Shown one piece after another: positions 51,826 through 60,830 of a DNA stretch of 64,000 nucleotides. The position numbers and the translations under genes were made by a program. The notes under the pieces were generated by a model. That model searched no databases and was not told the DNA's origin. It was given only the letters and a program-made list of their open reading frames with translations. The stretch is taken from contig JAEWSH010000061.1 of NCBI GenBank assembly GCA_023398375.1, forward strand, positions 124,001 through 188,000, given 5' to 3'. This DNA is from Bacillota bacterium. GTDB lineage: Bacteria > Bacillota > Clostridia > Lachnospirales > Lachnospiraceae. Every line of letters starts with the position of its first letter. Positions within the stretch are counted from its first letter, which is position 1.

Positions 51826-53700
51826 TTACAAAAAACTTTTACACCATTCATCAAAATATAGTAAAGACCACACCAAAAGTCTCCGATTATTTTCTCCGCT
51901 CAAATGTTCTCTTACCAAATCTTGTACTGTCTTTTTATCGAAATACATATATATAGGAGAATTTTCATTTTCTATAATTTCTCTTACATATTCAATGCTT
52001 TCATTTCTATACCACGATGCGTCAGGTGCTGAAAACCCTTGTTTTATACCTTGTAAAATTTCTTCTGGTACAATATTATCCATAGATTTTCTCAAAATCG
52101 TCTTTCCATCTTTTGTTCGTTGGTAGTATTTTTCTTTTTTGCCACCTAATTCATTCTCATTTATGTGCACTACTTCTTTTAAATTATTTAATTTCATCCC
52201 AACCGGTATCTTCATGGCAAAATCAACTAATTCATTATCCAAAAAAGGTACTCTTGTCTCTAATCCATGAGCCATGCTTAGCTTGTCTTCAACTACCAGT
52301 AACCCATGTAAGAATGTCTTTGCCTCAAAATACATAGAGTGATTAACGCATTGCTCCGGTGAGACAAGATGTTTCTTTTTCTCTTCGAATACACTTCTAA
52401 AAATTTCTTTTGTATCAATATGACTTATCTCACTCTGAATTGGTGCAAAAAAATTGTTTACCTTATCCCCCGGAATCAATCTTTGCCAAAATTCGTAATA
52501 TTTATCTGTGTATTCATCAAATGTACTATTTTTAACAGAACGATAGTATCTCCACGGATATCCACCAAATAGCTCATCTCCACCAGCACCCGACAATACC
52601 ACTTTTCCAAATTTTGAAGCTAATGATGCTGCATAATAATTCGGATAACTTTGCCCCACTCTCGGTTCTTCAATGTGCCACACTACATCTTTCATTGCAC
52701 GTTCCATATCGCCGGCCTTTAATACCATTTCATAATGTTCAGATTTACAATAATATGAGAGATGCTCTGCCTTTTCTCGCTCATCATACAGTTGTTCCAT
52801 ACTTGATGCAGAGTGTAGATCAAATCCACAAGTAAAGCTTTTTATAGCTGGTATTGTTTGTGCTGCTACAGCTGTGATTGCTCCTGAGTCCATTCCTCCA
52901 CTTAAATAAGCTCCTATTGGAACATCACTCATCAACTGCCTTTTAACTGCTTTATGAAATAAATATGTTAATTCCTCTACATATTCCTCCTCACTGCGAC
53001 TACATTTTTCTTCTTCAAAATTGAAATCCCAATATGTATATTTTTCAATATTGCAGCTTCCCGTCTCCAATATTGCATAGTTTCCGGCCTCCAGCATATT
53101 CACTTTCTTATAAAAAGTTCTGTTTGTAAATATATTTTGAAATGTAAAATATTCTTTTAATGCTTCTAAGTCCAATTCTTTATTAAATTCAGGATATTGT
53201 AAAAAAGCTTTCTGTTCAGATGCAAATAGAAAAGTTCCATTAACCCATGTATAATATAATGGCTTAATTCCATATCGATCACGCGCTATCACTAATTTTT
53301 TATGTTTTCTATCCCAAATAGCCAGTGCAAACATTCCATTAAATTTATCAAATATTTCTTCTTTCCATTCCACATAGGCATTCATGACAACTTCTGTATC
53401 TGATGTCGTATAAAATTTATATCCCTTATCTATTAAGTCTTTTTTTAATTCTTTATAATTATATAATTCTCCATTATATACGATTGTATATTGCCCATCC
53501 TTTGTATTCATTGGTTGATTCGCAAAATTAGATAAATCAATAATCGAAAGGCGTCTATGTCCAAAACACACATACTCTTCCAGCACTTGCAGGTTAGCAT
53601 TATCAGGCCCCCTATGTGCAATAGCATCATTCATTAACTTAATATTTTCCCAATTTATTTTGTTTCTATATTGATTAAAAGCCCCTACTATTCCGCACAT
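51826..53700 (-). CDS. asnB: asparagine synthase-type glutamine amidotransferase
   Basis: A 624-residue enzyme. Cys2 (CGIVGAFNQY) is the glutaminase nucleophile; HRGPDNANLQ and YNGELYNYKEL complete the N-terminal domain. The synthetase domain has YLSGGMDSGAITAVAA, the ATP-binding loop, and SGAGGDELFGGYPWRYY. In cell-surface loci such enzymes amidate uronic acids, as WbpS does in Pseudomonas O-antigen; here that is more likely than free asparagine synthesis, given the neighbours. AAAGGA precedes the ATG. Confidence 0.85.
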   Translation of the reverse strand: MCGIVGAFNQYRNKINWENIKLMNDAIAHRGPDNANLQVLEEYVCFGHRRLSIIDLSNFANQPMNTKDGQYTIVYNGELYNYKELKKDLIDKGYKFYTTSDTEVVMNAYVEWKEEIFDKFNGMFALAIWDRKHKKLVIARDRYGIKPLYYTWVNGTFLFASEQKAFLQYPEFNKELDLEALKEYFTFQNIFTNRTFYKKVNMLEAGNYAILETGSCNIEKYTYWDFNFEEEKCSRSEEEYVEELTYLFHKAVKRQLMSDVPIGAYLSGGMDSGAITAVAAQTIPAIKSFTCGFDLHSASSMEQLYDEREKAEHLSYYCKSEHYEMVLKAGDMERAMKDVVWHIEEPRVGQSYPNYYAASLASKFGKVVLSGAGGDELFGGYPWRYYRSVKNSTFDEYTDKYYEFWQRLIPGDKVNNFFAPIQSEISHIDTKEIFRSVFEEKKKHLVSPEQCVNHSMYFEAKTFLHGLLVVEDKLSMAHGLETRVPFLDNELVDFAMKIPVGMKLNNLKEVVHINENELGGKKEKYYQRTKDGKTILRKSMDNIVPEEILQGIKQGFSAPDASWYRNESIEYVREIIENENSPIYMYFDKKTVQDLVREHLSGENNRRLLVWSLLYFDEWCKSFL

Positions 53701-53723
53701 TATTTTATCCTTTGCATTATAAA

Positions 53724-54638
53724 CTACTCTATATTTTTATAGACTTTACCTAAATATCCTTCTGGAACATAATCTATCTTCCAGTGATGGCAATCTTTAC
53801 ACAACAAGTTTTCTGAAATATTATTCTCATTATGCATTTTCCGTATTTCTTCAAAAAGTTCACCTTCCCAGATTTCCTGTAAAGATTGTGTATTGACATC
53901 TCCAATTGGAAGTCTTTGATCCCAATCATAATTACATAAAGCAATTCTTCCATTCCAATAAATTATCATATCCGTAAAAATTTTGCGGCATGGTTTTCTA
54001 TCATCAATATCAATTAATTGCTTTTGTACTTCTTTATTAACCAAATGTCCTTTTTCATCATGTTCACAATATACACGAACAATATCAACATATTGCAACC
54101 AATATTTTATAAACTCTTCTTGTCTTTCTTTATATATATCCAAATCAATCGTTGACACCTGCAAAGTAGGTACTTTCTTTCCTTTTTTTGCATACTCTCG
54201 ACATTTAGAACCCATATATTCTACATTTTTCATACTTATCTGCAAGTCGCCTGATAGCCTCGAATTTTTATAAAGTTCTGTGTCAACCGTATCCAAACTA
54301 AATGATATAAAATCAATCTCTGAATCAATTAATTCTTCTGCTAATTCTTGTGATAGAATAAGTGCATTTGATGCTAACTGAATTGGTCCAATTCCCTTTT
54401 TCTTCGCATACTTAATAAAATCAACCAGCTTATCAACTAGCAACGATTCACCTCTAAAAAATAAAACCATCTTCACCGGTAGATGCTCAGCTGCTTCATC
54501 AACAATTTTATAGAATAATTCTTCTTTCATATCTCCTAATTCCATATCTACCTTCTGCCTATTGCAAAAAGTACATGAAACATTACAGCGGTTAGTTAAC
54601 TCTACTGTAATTCTGTTTGGGAAATTCAATTTTTTCAT
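53724..54638 (-). CDS. radical SAM/SPASM protein
   Basis: A 304-residue protein. The radical SAM cluster motif is ELTNRCNVSCTFCNRQ (CxxxCxxC), and the C-terminal region has further cysteines in a SPASM-like arrangement (CRKIF, ALCNYDWD, CKDCHHW) that should hold an auxiliary Fe-S cluster. The core MVLFFRGESLLVDKL and IQLASNALIL is typical. Members modify peptides or sugars; location points to a sugar substrate. CAGGA precedes the ATG. Confidence 0.85.
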   Translation of the reverse strand: MKKLNFPNRITVELTNRCNVSCTFCNRQKVDMELGDMKEELFYKIVDEAAEHLPVKMVLFFRGESLLVDKLVDFIKYAKKKGIGPIQLASNALILSQELAEELIDSEIDFISFSLDTVDTELYKNSRLSGDLQISMKNVEYMGSKCREYAKKGKKVPTLQVSTIDLDIYKERQEEFIKYWLQYVDIVRVYCEHDEKGHLVNKEVQKQLIDIDDRKPCRKIFTDMIIYWNGRIALCNYDWDQRLPIGDVNTQSLQEIWEGELFEEIRKMHNENNISENLLCKDCHHWKIDYVPEGYLGKVYKNIE

Positions 54639-54693
54639 AATTTATCCTGTTCCTCTCTTCTAATTAGTATATTAATATTTCATCTTCCATCGT

Positions 54694-55608
54694 TCATTCG
54701 AAAATCAAAGTTAAACTATTCAACACTTTGCCTGGACATCCTCTGTATTCTTTATACTGAATTTCTTCGATAACTATTGCAGAATTTTTTCCACAAGTAA
54801 TCACAACCTCTTCATCCTTGATTAGTGCAACCTGTCCCGGCATACCATAAATACAATATTCAAATTTCCTTGCTTTCCAGATTATTAACTTTTCCCCCTC
54901 TAATATTGCAAATGCACCGGAATATGGCTCGGATTGAGCATGTATTTCAAAAATTATATCTTTTGCACTTTTGTGCCAATCTATTTTTCCATACTCAGGA
55001 ATTCGCTTAGCACCATAACTTATTATGCCACTTTGTGGTTTAGGGCTAATCTTTCCATTAAGTATATCGATATAATAGTCCTGAAACATCTTCCCTGCTT
55101 TATATTCCAACTGTTCTAATACGCTTCCAATATAAGATGTTTCATCAATATTAACACTCTCCTGTATCCATATATCGCCTTCATCCATTTTATTAGAAAA
55201 AGAAAAAAGAGAAAACCCTACTCTCTTCTCACCATTTATCATCGCCCAAACAAGAGGTGCCTGCCCTCTGTAAGCTGGAAGTAGTGAATTATGAATTCCC
55301 AAGAATCCTCCCGAAACACTTTTAATCACATGTTCAGGAATCAAACGATACCAACCTACCACAAAGCAAATATCCGGTTTTCTATCAAGAATTATATTCG
55401 CTATATCACATCTACCTGTAAGTACATAAAGTTTTAACTTTTTTTCTTTACAGAATTCTTCAAATTCATGAAAACAAGACCTTGTATCCTTAATGTCTTC
55501 TAACGTTATACATGCATCTAATAAATCCGGAGCAATTTTTTCCATTATTTTTAAAACAGTTAAACCAATTTTTTTACTTCCAATAAAGATCACTTTTTTT
55601 ACATTCAT
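54694..55608 (-). CDS. formyltransferase-family protein (first copy)
   Basis: A 304-residue protein of the methionyl-tRNA-formyltransferase-like fold, probably acting on an amino sugar with N10-formyl-tetrahydrofolate. The active-site loop reads GFLGIHNSLLPAYRGQAPLV: the His and SLLP-YRG are conserved but the Asn that normally lies two residues before His is Gly. The later catalytic Asp is in KMDEGDIW. The C-terminal half has the OB-like domain (QVALIKDEEVVITCG). The start may be ATG at 55608 or TTG two codons upstream. Confidence 0.8.
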   Translation of the reverse strand: MNVKKVIFIGSKKIGLTVLKIMEKIAPDLLDACITLEDIKDTRSCFHEFEEFCKEKKLKLYVLTGRCDIANIILDRKPDICFVVGWYRLIPEHVIKSVSGGFLGIHNSLLPAYRGQAPLVWAMINGEKRVGFSLFSFSNKMDEGDIWIQESVNIDETSYIGSVLEQLEYKAGKMFQDYYIDILNGKISPKPQSGIISYGAKRIPEYGKIDWHKSAKDIIFEIHAQSEPYSGAFAILEGEKLIIWKARKFEYCIYGMPGQVALIKDEEVVITCGKNSAIVIEEIQYKEYRGCPGKVLNSLTLIFE

Positions 55609-55711
55609 ATACAATACTACCTCATCTCCAACCTTGATTAAGGTTTCCGTAAACTTATTTCTCCTTCTTTATCATCACAATTAAATAATCACTTTAGTAT
55701 CTGTTTGGGAA

Positions 55712-56713
55712 TTAAAGTTTTTTATTTTTTTCTAACTCCTCTATTCTTTTTTCTAATTGGTATATTTTATCTTCTAAAACATATCCTAATCTAATTCGCG
55801 TGCTAGCAAGTATTTGTGACACTGATACCTTTATTTTATTTTCAAGATATATTTCTTCAATTATGATTACTCCATCGCCCGTAGCCACAGCTACTTCATC
55901 CATTTTCTTATTAACTTTAATAACTTGTCCTGGAATTACTATACTTGGATATTCATATTCTTCTCTTCTTGCTTTTGTAATGAAAATTCTTAACTTTTCA
56001 TAATATGTGTATGCACCTGCAAATGGATTGCATGATGCCCTTATCAATGTATCTATTTCCTTATTAGTCGCATTCCAATTTATTAAACTATCACTCGGAA
56101 TCCTTGGATAACATCTCAATACATCCTTTTTATTTTTCGATTGGCTTTCGCCACAATCTTTATTATTATCAATTTTGTTAATTGCTTCCAAAAATAAAAC
56201 AGGAATTTTATCTTCTATATACTCATAAAATTCAGTAATTGTAGTAGCATCATTTATATGATAAAACTCTTTAATTACTATATCTCCTGAATCTAATTCA
56301 TTTGGTTCCATATAATGTATTGTTATTCCAATTTTTTTTTCATTATTAAGAATCGCCCAATTAGGGCACGCATTTCCCCTATATCTAGGTAAATCTCCAC
56401 AATGTGCATTTAGAATACCATACTTGATATTTGATATAACATCGTCTCCAATTATTGTTAACCAATTAAAACTAATTGCTATATCAGGTTGTAATTTCTT
56501 TATAATATACACAATTTCTTCCGAATTAATCTTTGTTGTATTAAAAAAAGGTACTTTTAATTTTTGTGCTAACAACTCAAATTCTACTGCATCAGTTTTA
56601 TATTCTGGTGCTTCCTTACAAGTTCCTATTAGCACTATTTCATTATTACTTTTAACAAGCAATTGTATTGTTTTATATAAAATCGATGTCCGCCCAAATA
56701 TAGCAACCCGCAT
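55712..56713 (-). CDS. formyltransferase-family protein (second copy)
   Basis: A 333-residue sugar-formyltransferase-like protein. The active-site loop is NAHCGDLPRYRGNACPNWAI, with both catalytic Asn and His, and the Asp is in ELDSGDIVIK. A C-terminal domain (VIPGQVIKVNKKMDEVAVAT) and a terminal coiled coil (LEKRIEELEKNKKL) follow. It is clearly diverged from the copy next to it, so two different amino sugars or positions may be formylated. AGAGGA precedes the ATG. Confidence 0.8.
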   Translation of the reverse strand: MRVAIFGRTSILYKTIQLLVKSNNEIVLIGTCKEAPEYKTDAVEFELLAQKLKVPFFNTTKINSEEIVYIIKKLQPDIAISFNWLTIIGDDVISNIKYGILNAHCGDLPRYRGNACPNWAILNNEKKIGITIHYMEPNELDSGDIVIKEFYHINDATTITEFYEYIEDKIPVLFLEAINKIDNNKDCGESQSKNKKDVLRCYPRIPSDSLINWNATNKEIDTLIRASCNPFAGAYTYYEKLRIFITKARREEYEYPSIVIPGQVIKVNKKMDEVAVATGDGVIIIEEIYLENKIKVSVSQILASTRIRLGYVLEDKIYQLEKRIEELEKNKKL

Positions 56714-56733
56714 ATTGCATTCCTCTTTTCCAT

Positions 56734-57453
56734 CTATAATTCACGTATGAACTCAAATTCATATTCCCGCAATCGTGCCTCTGAAACCAACTTATTTAGA
56801 AATACTTCGGTCCCACATTCGGTACTTTTATTTCTATATTTTTTTAACTCGGAAAAATTATTATTAAAAATTTTACTTTTTTCATACCTATCTAGAGATT
56901 CCGTATTTAAAAAAATATGGATAGGATGAAAATTAAATACTCTTTCCATATCGAATTCATTACTTAAATAATAATTAATAGAATACTTTTCTTCATATTG
57001 CATATACAAATCATCTTCGAAAATGAATGGTATTCTTTGTAGTTCTCCTCCATGCCTCCATGGCTTTAAAACATTTCCCTTAGTTGGTGGTACATAAAGA
57101 TTCAGTTCCTTTTTTAAGCCTATCTGCTGAAAAGCAGTTAATAATTGGCTTCCGCAAACAAGTGAATGGGAACGTACTGTTACCGCTTCCGGAATAATTG
57201 ACTTTACTTCATTAAGTATTTGAATATAATCTATTTTTTTTGAATCATTTAGTAATAATTTATTAAAATTAGGATGAATTCCTAATTCAATCCGCTTATC
57301 ACTTTTAATCACTTCTAATGTTTTAGTAACATTTGTAACATTTAATGTGACTTTGATATCCATTTTTTTAATAATATCATACCAATATTTCAGAACTTCT
57401 TCACTTGCCCAATCCATATCAAATGTAATAAAAATACGCTTTCTATTTTCCAT
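56734..57453 (-). CDS. polysaccharide-deacetylase-fold protein (first copy)
   Basis: A 239-residue protein of the NodB/polysaccharide deacetylase fold. It keeps ITFDMDWASEEV (catalytic Asp region), ELGIHPNFN, VRSHSLV and FNFHPIHIF, which supply metal-binding His and Asp residues. It would remove an acyl group from an amino sugar. It overlaps the next gene's stop by 11 bp, so translation is coupled with the second copy. Confidence 0.75.
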   Translation of the reverse strand: MENRKRIFITFDMDWASEEVLKYWYDIIKKMDIKVTLNVTNVTKTLEVIKSDKRIELGIHPNFNKLLLNDSKKIDYIQILNEVKSIIPEAVTVRSHSLVCGSQLLTAFQQIGLKKELNLYVPPTKGNVLKPWRHGGELQRIPFIFEDDLYMQYEEKYSINYYLSNEFDMERVFNFHPIHIFLNTESLDRYEKSKIFNNNFSELKKYRNKSTECGTEVFLNKLVSEARLREYEFEFIREL

Positions 57454-58204
57454 TGTTATACCCTATGTTTTTTCTATTTGATGATTTTAAAGTACTATTA
57501 TATTGTTCTTCCGTTCTTAAACTTCGTCCCTTTATTACTCGTTGAATTCTTTCTTGTGGACTCATAACCTCTTGTGTCCACCATGCTGGGTGAGTCAATA
57601 CTTGTATTTTTTCATCTTTATTTTGTTCAAGAAATTCCTCTAATCTTTGATATCTCCAATATCCGTTCGAGTCAGAACAATATTTAAATCTAGTTACTAT
57701 CTCTTTTGCATAAGCATTAATCATGCCATCATATTTCAATTCACTAAATTTGTTTAAGATTTCTTCAGTTGGATTATGAAAGGAAAAAGATAAAATTTCT
57801 TCTTCGAATAGTTCACTTAATATTTTTCTATTCTTCTTCAGTTGTTTTTCAAATTCACTTTGATTGATAAGCGAATTGTTACAAAAATCACAATCATAAT
57901 GCAGTCCTACCTGATGCCCTAATTTTAATATTTCTCTTACCAGATTATAAATTTCTTTTTCAAAAAGATTATAAAAACAGCTATTCATATGCAAAAAATA
58001 AGTCGACTTAATTCCCATGCTATTTTCGATTCTTGCTAATTTACAAGCCCTATGTACTGAAAAATCAATATCATGTCTCATTAATATTATTCTATGTTCT
58101 TCTTTCAATGCATCACTAAAAAAAATACATTCTCGATCCTTTATGTATTTTTGTAGTAAATACTGATAATTACATTCTGTAAAATCTTCAAAATAATAAT
58201 TCAT
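57443..58204 (-). CDS. polysaccharide-deacetylase-fold protein (second copy)
   Basis: A 253-residue protein of the same fold but clearly different sequence. ILMRHDIDFSVHRA has the Asp pair, QVGLHYDCDF and SFSFHNPTEE the His residues, and LTHPAWWTQE the C-terminal His. Such proteins recur in nonulosonic acid and flagellin glycosylation loci. AAAGGTG precedes the ATG. Confidence 0.75.
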   Translation of the reverse strand: MNYYFEDFTECNYQYLLQKYIKDRECIFFSDALKEEHRIILMRHDIDFSVHRACKLARIENSMGIKSTYFLHMNSCFYNLFEKEIYNLVREILKLGHQVGLHYDCDFCNNSLINQSEFEKQLKKNRKILSELFEEEILSFSFHNPTEEILNKFSELKYDGMINAYAKEIVTRFKYCSDSNGYWRYQRLEEFLEQNKDEKIQVLTHPAWWTQEVMSPQERIQRVIKGRSLRTEEQYNSTLKSSNRKNIGYNNGK

Positions 58205-58217
58205 TCTTTTTCACCTT

Positions 58218-59114
58218 TCAGTTGCTGCTTTTAGCCGGAATACCATATATTACATCACTGGGATTCAAAAAATTCTTTGTTACTACAGATCCCATTCCAA
58301 CCACACAGTCTTGTGCTATTTCAACACCATCTCTAATAGCTACATTCATAAATAATTTGGTATTGTCCCCAATTTTAGCACTTCCTCCAATAATTGTTCC
58401 AGCAATAACCCATGCATTCTCTCCAACCATAACATTATGGGCAATATGGCACAAATTGTCTATTTTAGTTCCTTTTCCTATCGTTGTATCCCCAATAGTT
58501 CCTCTATCAATGCAGGTATTGGCACCAATTTCAACATTGTCCCCAATTATAACACTTCCCAAATGAGGAACTCTTATAAAAGAACCTTCCTTCTGACTAT
58601 ATCCATATCCTTCTTCTCCAATCACAGTTCCCGATTTTATAATACAATTCTTTCCTATTGTAGTATTTTTCTTGATAACAACATTATTATAGACTCTTGT
58701 ACCGCTTGCTATCTTAACATTTTCCTCAATAATACAGCCGGCTCCTATACTAACATTTTTATCAATCTGGGCACTATCTGATATATTCGCTTTATTACTA
58801 ATCCAATATTCTTCTTGTACATTAAAAAATCGCTCTACTATTGCAAAAAAAATCATTTTAGGATCTGTTACAATCAGTTTGTTTTTTCCTTTTACTATTT
58901 CTTTAGTTTCTTCATTCGTTACTAATAATGTTATTTCTTGAAATACATTCGGTTTTTCTATACCCGCTCGTATCCACGTCATTGTTCCCACTTTATATTG
59001 TAATAAACTTGATATTCCTATTATCTCATCGTCTGTATTACCATTAAATTCATATGAATAATCCTGTTCATCTAAAAACAACAGGATTTCTTGTATTTTA
59101 ATTTTTTTTTCCAT
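58218..59114 (-). CDS. LpxD-like acyltransferase (left-handed beta-helix)
   Basis: A 298-residue protein shaped like UDP-3-O-acylglucosamine N-acyltransferase: an N-terminal uridine-binding-like domain (about 1-105) and hexapeptide repeats (GAGCIIEENVKIASGTRVYN, CIDRGTIGDTTIGKGTKIDN), with the catalytic-type NLCHIAHNVMVGENAWVIAG. Lipid A is not expected in this kind of organism, so it probably N-acylates a surface amino sugar. It fits the formyl/acyl-modified sugar theme. Confidence 0.8.
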   Translation of the reverse strand: MEKKIKIQEILLFLDEQDYSYEFNGNTDDEIIGISSLLQYKVGTMTWIRAGIEKPNVFQEITLLVTNEETKEIVKGKNKLIVTDPKMIFFAIVERFFNVQEEYWISNKANISDSAQIDKNVSIGAGCIIEENVKIASGTRVYNNVVIKKNTTIGKNCIIKSGTVIGEEGYGYSQKEGSFIRVPHLGSVIIGDNVEIGANTCIDRGTIGDTTIGKGTKIDNLCHIAHNVMVGENAWVIAGTIIGGSAKIGDNTKLFMNVAIRDGVEIAQDCVVGMGSVVTKNFLNPSDVIYGIPAKSSN

Positions 59115-59147
59115 ATTGCTTCAACCCCGCATTTTATTATCGCTAGC

Positions 59148-60404
59148 TTACTCCAAAATCAAGTCTCCATTTTCCCAATGAGAACCTCTATAATTTTCTT
59201 TTTGTATTCTTTCAAATATTCTTTTTGTATCTCTAGCCCGATTTGTAAATGTATGCTTTTCAATAATTAATTTTCTGCCATTGTTTGCTACTTCCTGCAT
59301 ATATTCGGGGTCCGCAAATATTTTCTTTGAAACCGCCAAAATGCTTTTAGGTGTTGCCTCAATCATATTTACATTTGGTTTAAACCCCATTTGTTCAGCC
59401 CCTGCTACGATATCGCCCACAAGTAGTGTTCCTGTTGCAGGTGCTTCAAAATATTTGTTAACAAATCCTTTCAAATTGGTTCCTTCTACATATGCACACT
59501 TAGATTGTCGCAATCCTCTTTGATACTGTTCTCTAAATGCAGCAATATCTTCTTCCTTTAAAGAATTCGCAATGAAAGAGGTTGCATTATGATCCAATGT
59601 ATAAATAAGCTTTTCTATAATAGAATTGCATTTTGTATATTTCCATCTAACACTTCTGGTAGATTTATAAGGTAATTCAGGTGGAATCATTGCTTCATCC
59701 CATAATCGATATTCACTTTTCCGCAATTGCTCCCGGACTATAACCCGTTGTGGATACGAATTATTTGCAACTCCTGGTACATTCCAATCATATTTTCTTG
59801 TCGCCAAATCTGAAAAACAAAAATTACTCTCTAAACCTCCAAGCCATAAAATCGGAATTATCTGACTATGATATTCTTTTACTAATTCAACCTGAAGATT
59901 CGTAGTTCTTGTCTCTCCAAATTTTTTGTTTCCTAAATCTTTTGGAATAAATTCTTGTCCTACCCCAATGATAAAGAAACCCTGCTCCAGCAAATCCTTT
60001 AAATAGGTATATAGAAATTGTGGTATGGTAATATAATCGCGAATCAATTTCACTACCCTTATCACATTATGAATCTCTTTCAATTCCCTTATAATCGCTT
60101 TACTGTATCTTGATGCTTCATAAATACTATAGCTGTCAATTAAATATCTATGCCAAAAATAAAGCATCTCTGCATTTCCCATATTATTATCGATTGCTGA
60201 CTCCAGTAAATAATTACCAACAATAATGACATCCGGTTTTCCATGTACTGCAATATAATTCTCCAAACCTCTATCTAATGTTTCTCTAGAAGAAAATCCC
60301 GGTCCGTAAAAGGAAACTTCCATTTCTTTTGCCATTGCATTTACATAATTTTTAAAATGTGGATTTGTATGGTCACAGTTTAAATCTATAATAAGTACTT
60401 TCAT
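59148..60404 (-). CDS. glycosyltransferase (GT4/CgeB-like)
   Basis: A 418-residue GT-B-type protein. The N-terminus is KVLIIDLNCDHTNPHFKNYV with PDVIIVGNYLLE; the C-terminus has GFVNKYFEAPATGTLLVGDI and ANNGRKLIIEKHTFTNRA, typical of the glycosyltransferase domain in CgeB/DUF3880-like proteins. It should add a sugar to the glycan. GAGG precedes the ATG. Donor unknown. Confidence 0.75.
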   Translation of the reverse strand: MKVLIIDLNCDHTNPHFKNYVNAMAKEMEVSFYGPGFSSRETLDRGLENYIAVHGKPDVIIVGNYLLESAIDNNMGNAEMLYFWHRYLIDSYSIYEASRYSKAIIRELKEIHNVIRVVKLIRDYITIPQFLYTYLKDLLEQGFFIIGVGQEFIPKDLGNKKFGETRTTNLQVELVKEYHSQIIPILWLGGLESNFCFSDLATRKYDWNVPGVANNSYPQRVIVREQLRKSEYRLWDEAMIPPELPYKSTRSVRWKYTKCNSIIEKLIYTLDHNATSFIANSLKEEDIAAFREQYQRGLRQSKCAYVEGTNLKGFVNKYFEAPATGTLLVGDIVAGAEQMGFKPNVNMIEATPKSILAVSKKIFADPEYMQEVANNGRKLIIEKHTFTNRARDTKRIFERIQKENYRGSHWENGDLILE

Positions 60405-60443
60405 GATTTTATACCTCTTTTATCCTATCCTCTTTAAAACTCA

Positions 60444-60830
60444 TCATTCTTTAATTTTTTCCACCAAATACAATGGTATTACAACGTATTGTTTGCAAGG
60501 TATCTCATTATTGTCAAGTACTTCCATCCATCTCAAATACTTTTTATCTGTCAGAATAAAAATGTACTCTTTTTCTATTATTTTTTTTTGGTATTTTTGA
60601 AGAGTTTCTTCAAATTTTTTAATATCAGTACTTCTCTTTACTTTTATTCCTAGATTTTCAAGATTTCTATACAATTGATCTGTCTTTGAAGGCTCACCTA
60701 AAATAACTATTTTATCTTTAGAGGTAAATCCACTCTCTCTAAGAAATTCTTCAATCATAATTTTCCTGATAATATTTTTATATACTATATCAAAACTAAA
60801 AATTATCTTTGACTTATTCAATTGGTTCAT
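60444..60830 (-). CDS. unknown small protein coupled to a radical SAM gene
   Basis: A 128-residue protein with KIVILGEPSKTDQLYRNLEN and EYIFILTDKKYLRWMEVLDN, suggesting a small alpha/beta nucleotide-binding-like fold; no family recognised. Its ATG overlaps the TGA of the radical SAM gene by 4 bp (ATGA), so the two are translationally coupled and probably act together. Confidence 0.6.
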   Translation of the reverse strand: MNQLNKSKIIFSFDIVYKNIIRKIMIEEFLRESGFTSKDKIVILGEPSKTDQLYRNLENLGIKVKRSTDIKKFEETLQKYQKKIIEKEYIFILTDKKYLRWMEVLDNNEIPCKQYVVIPLYLVEKIKE

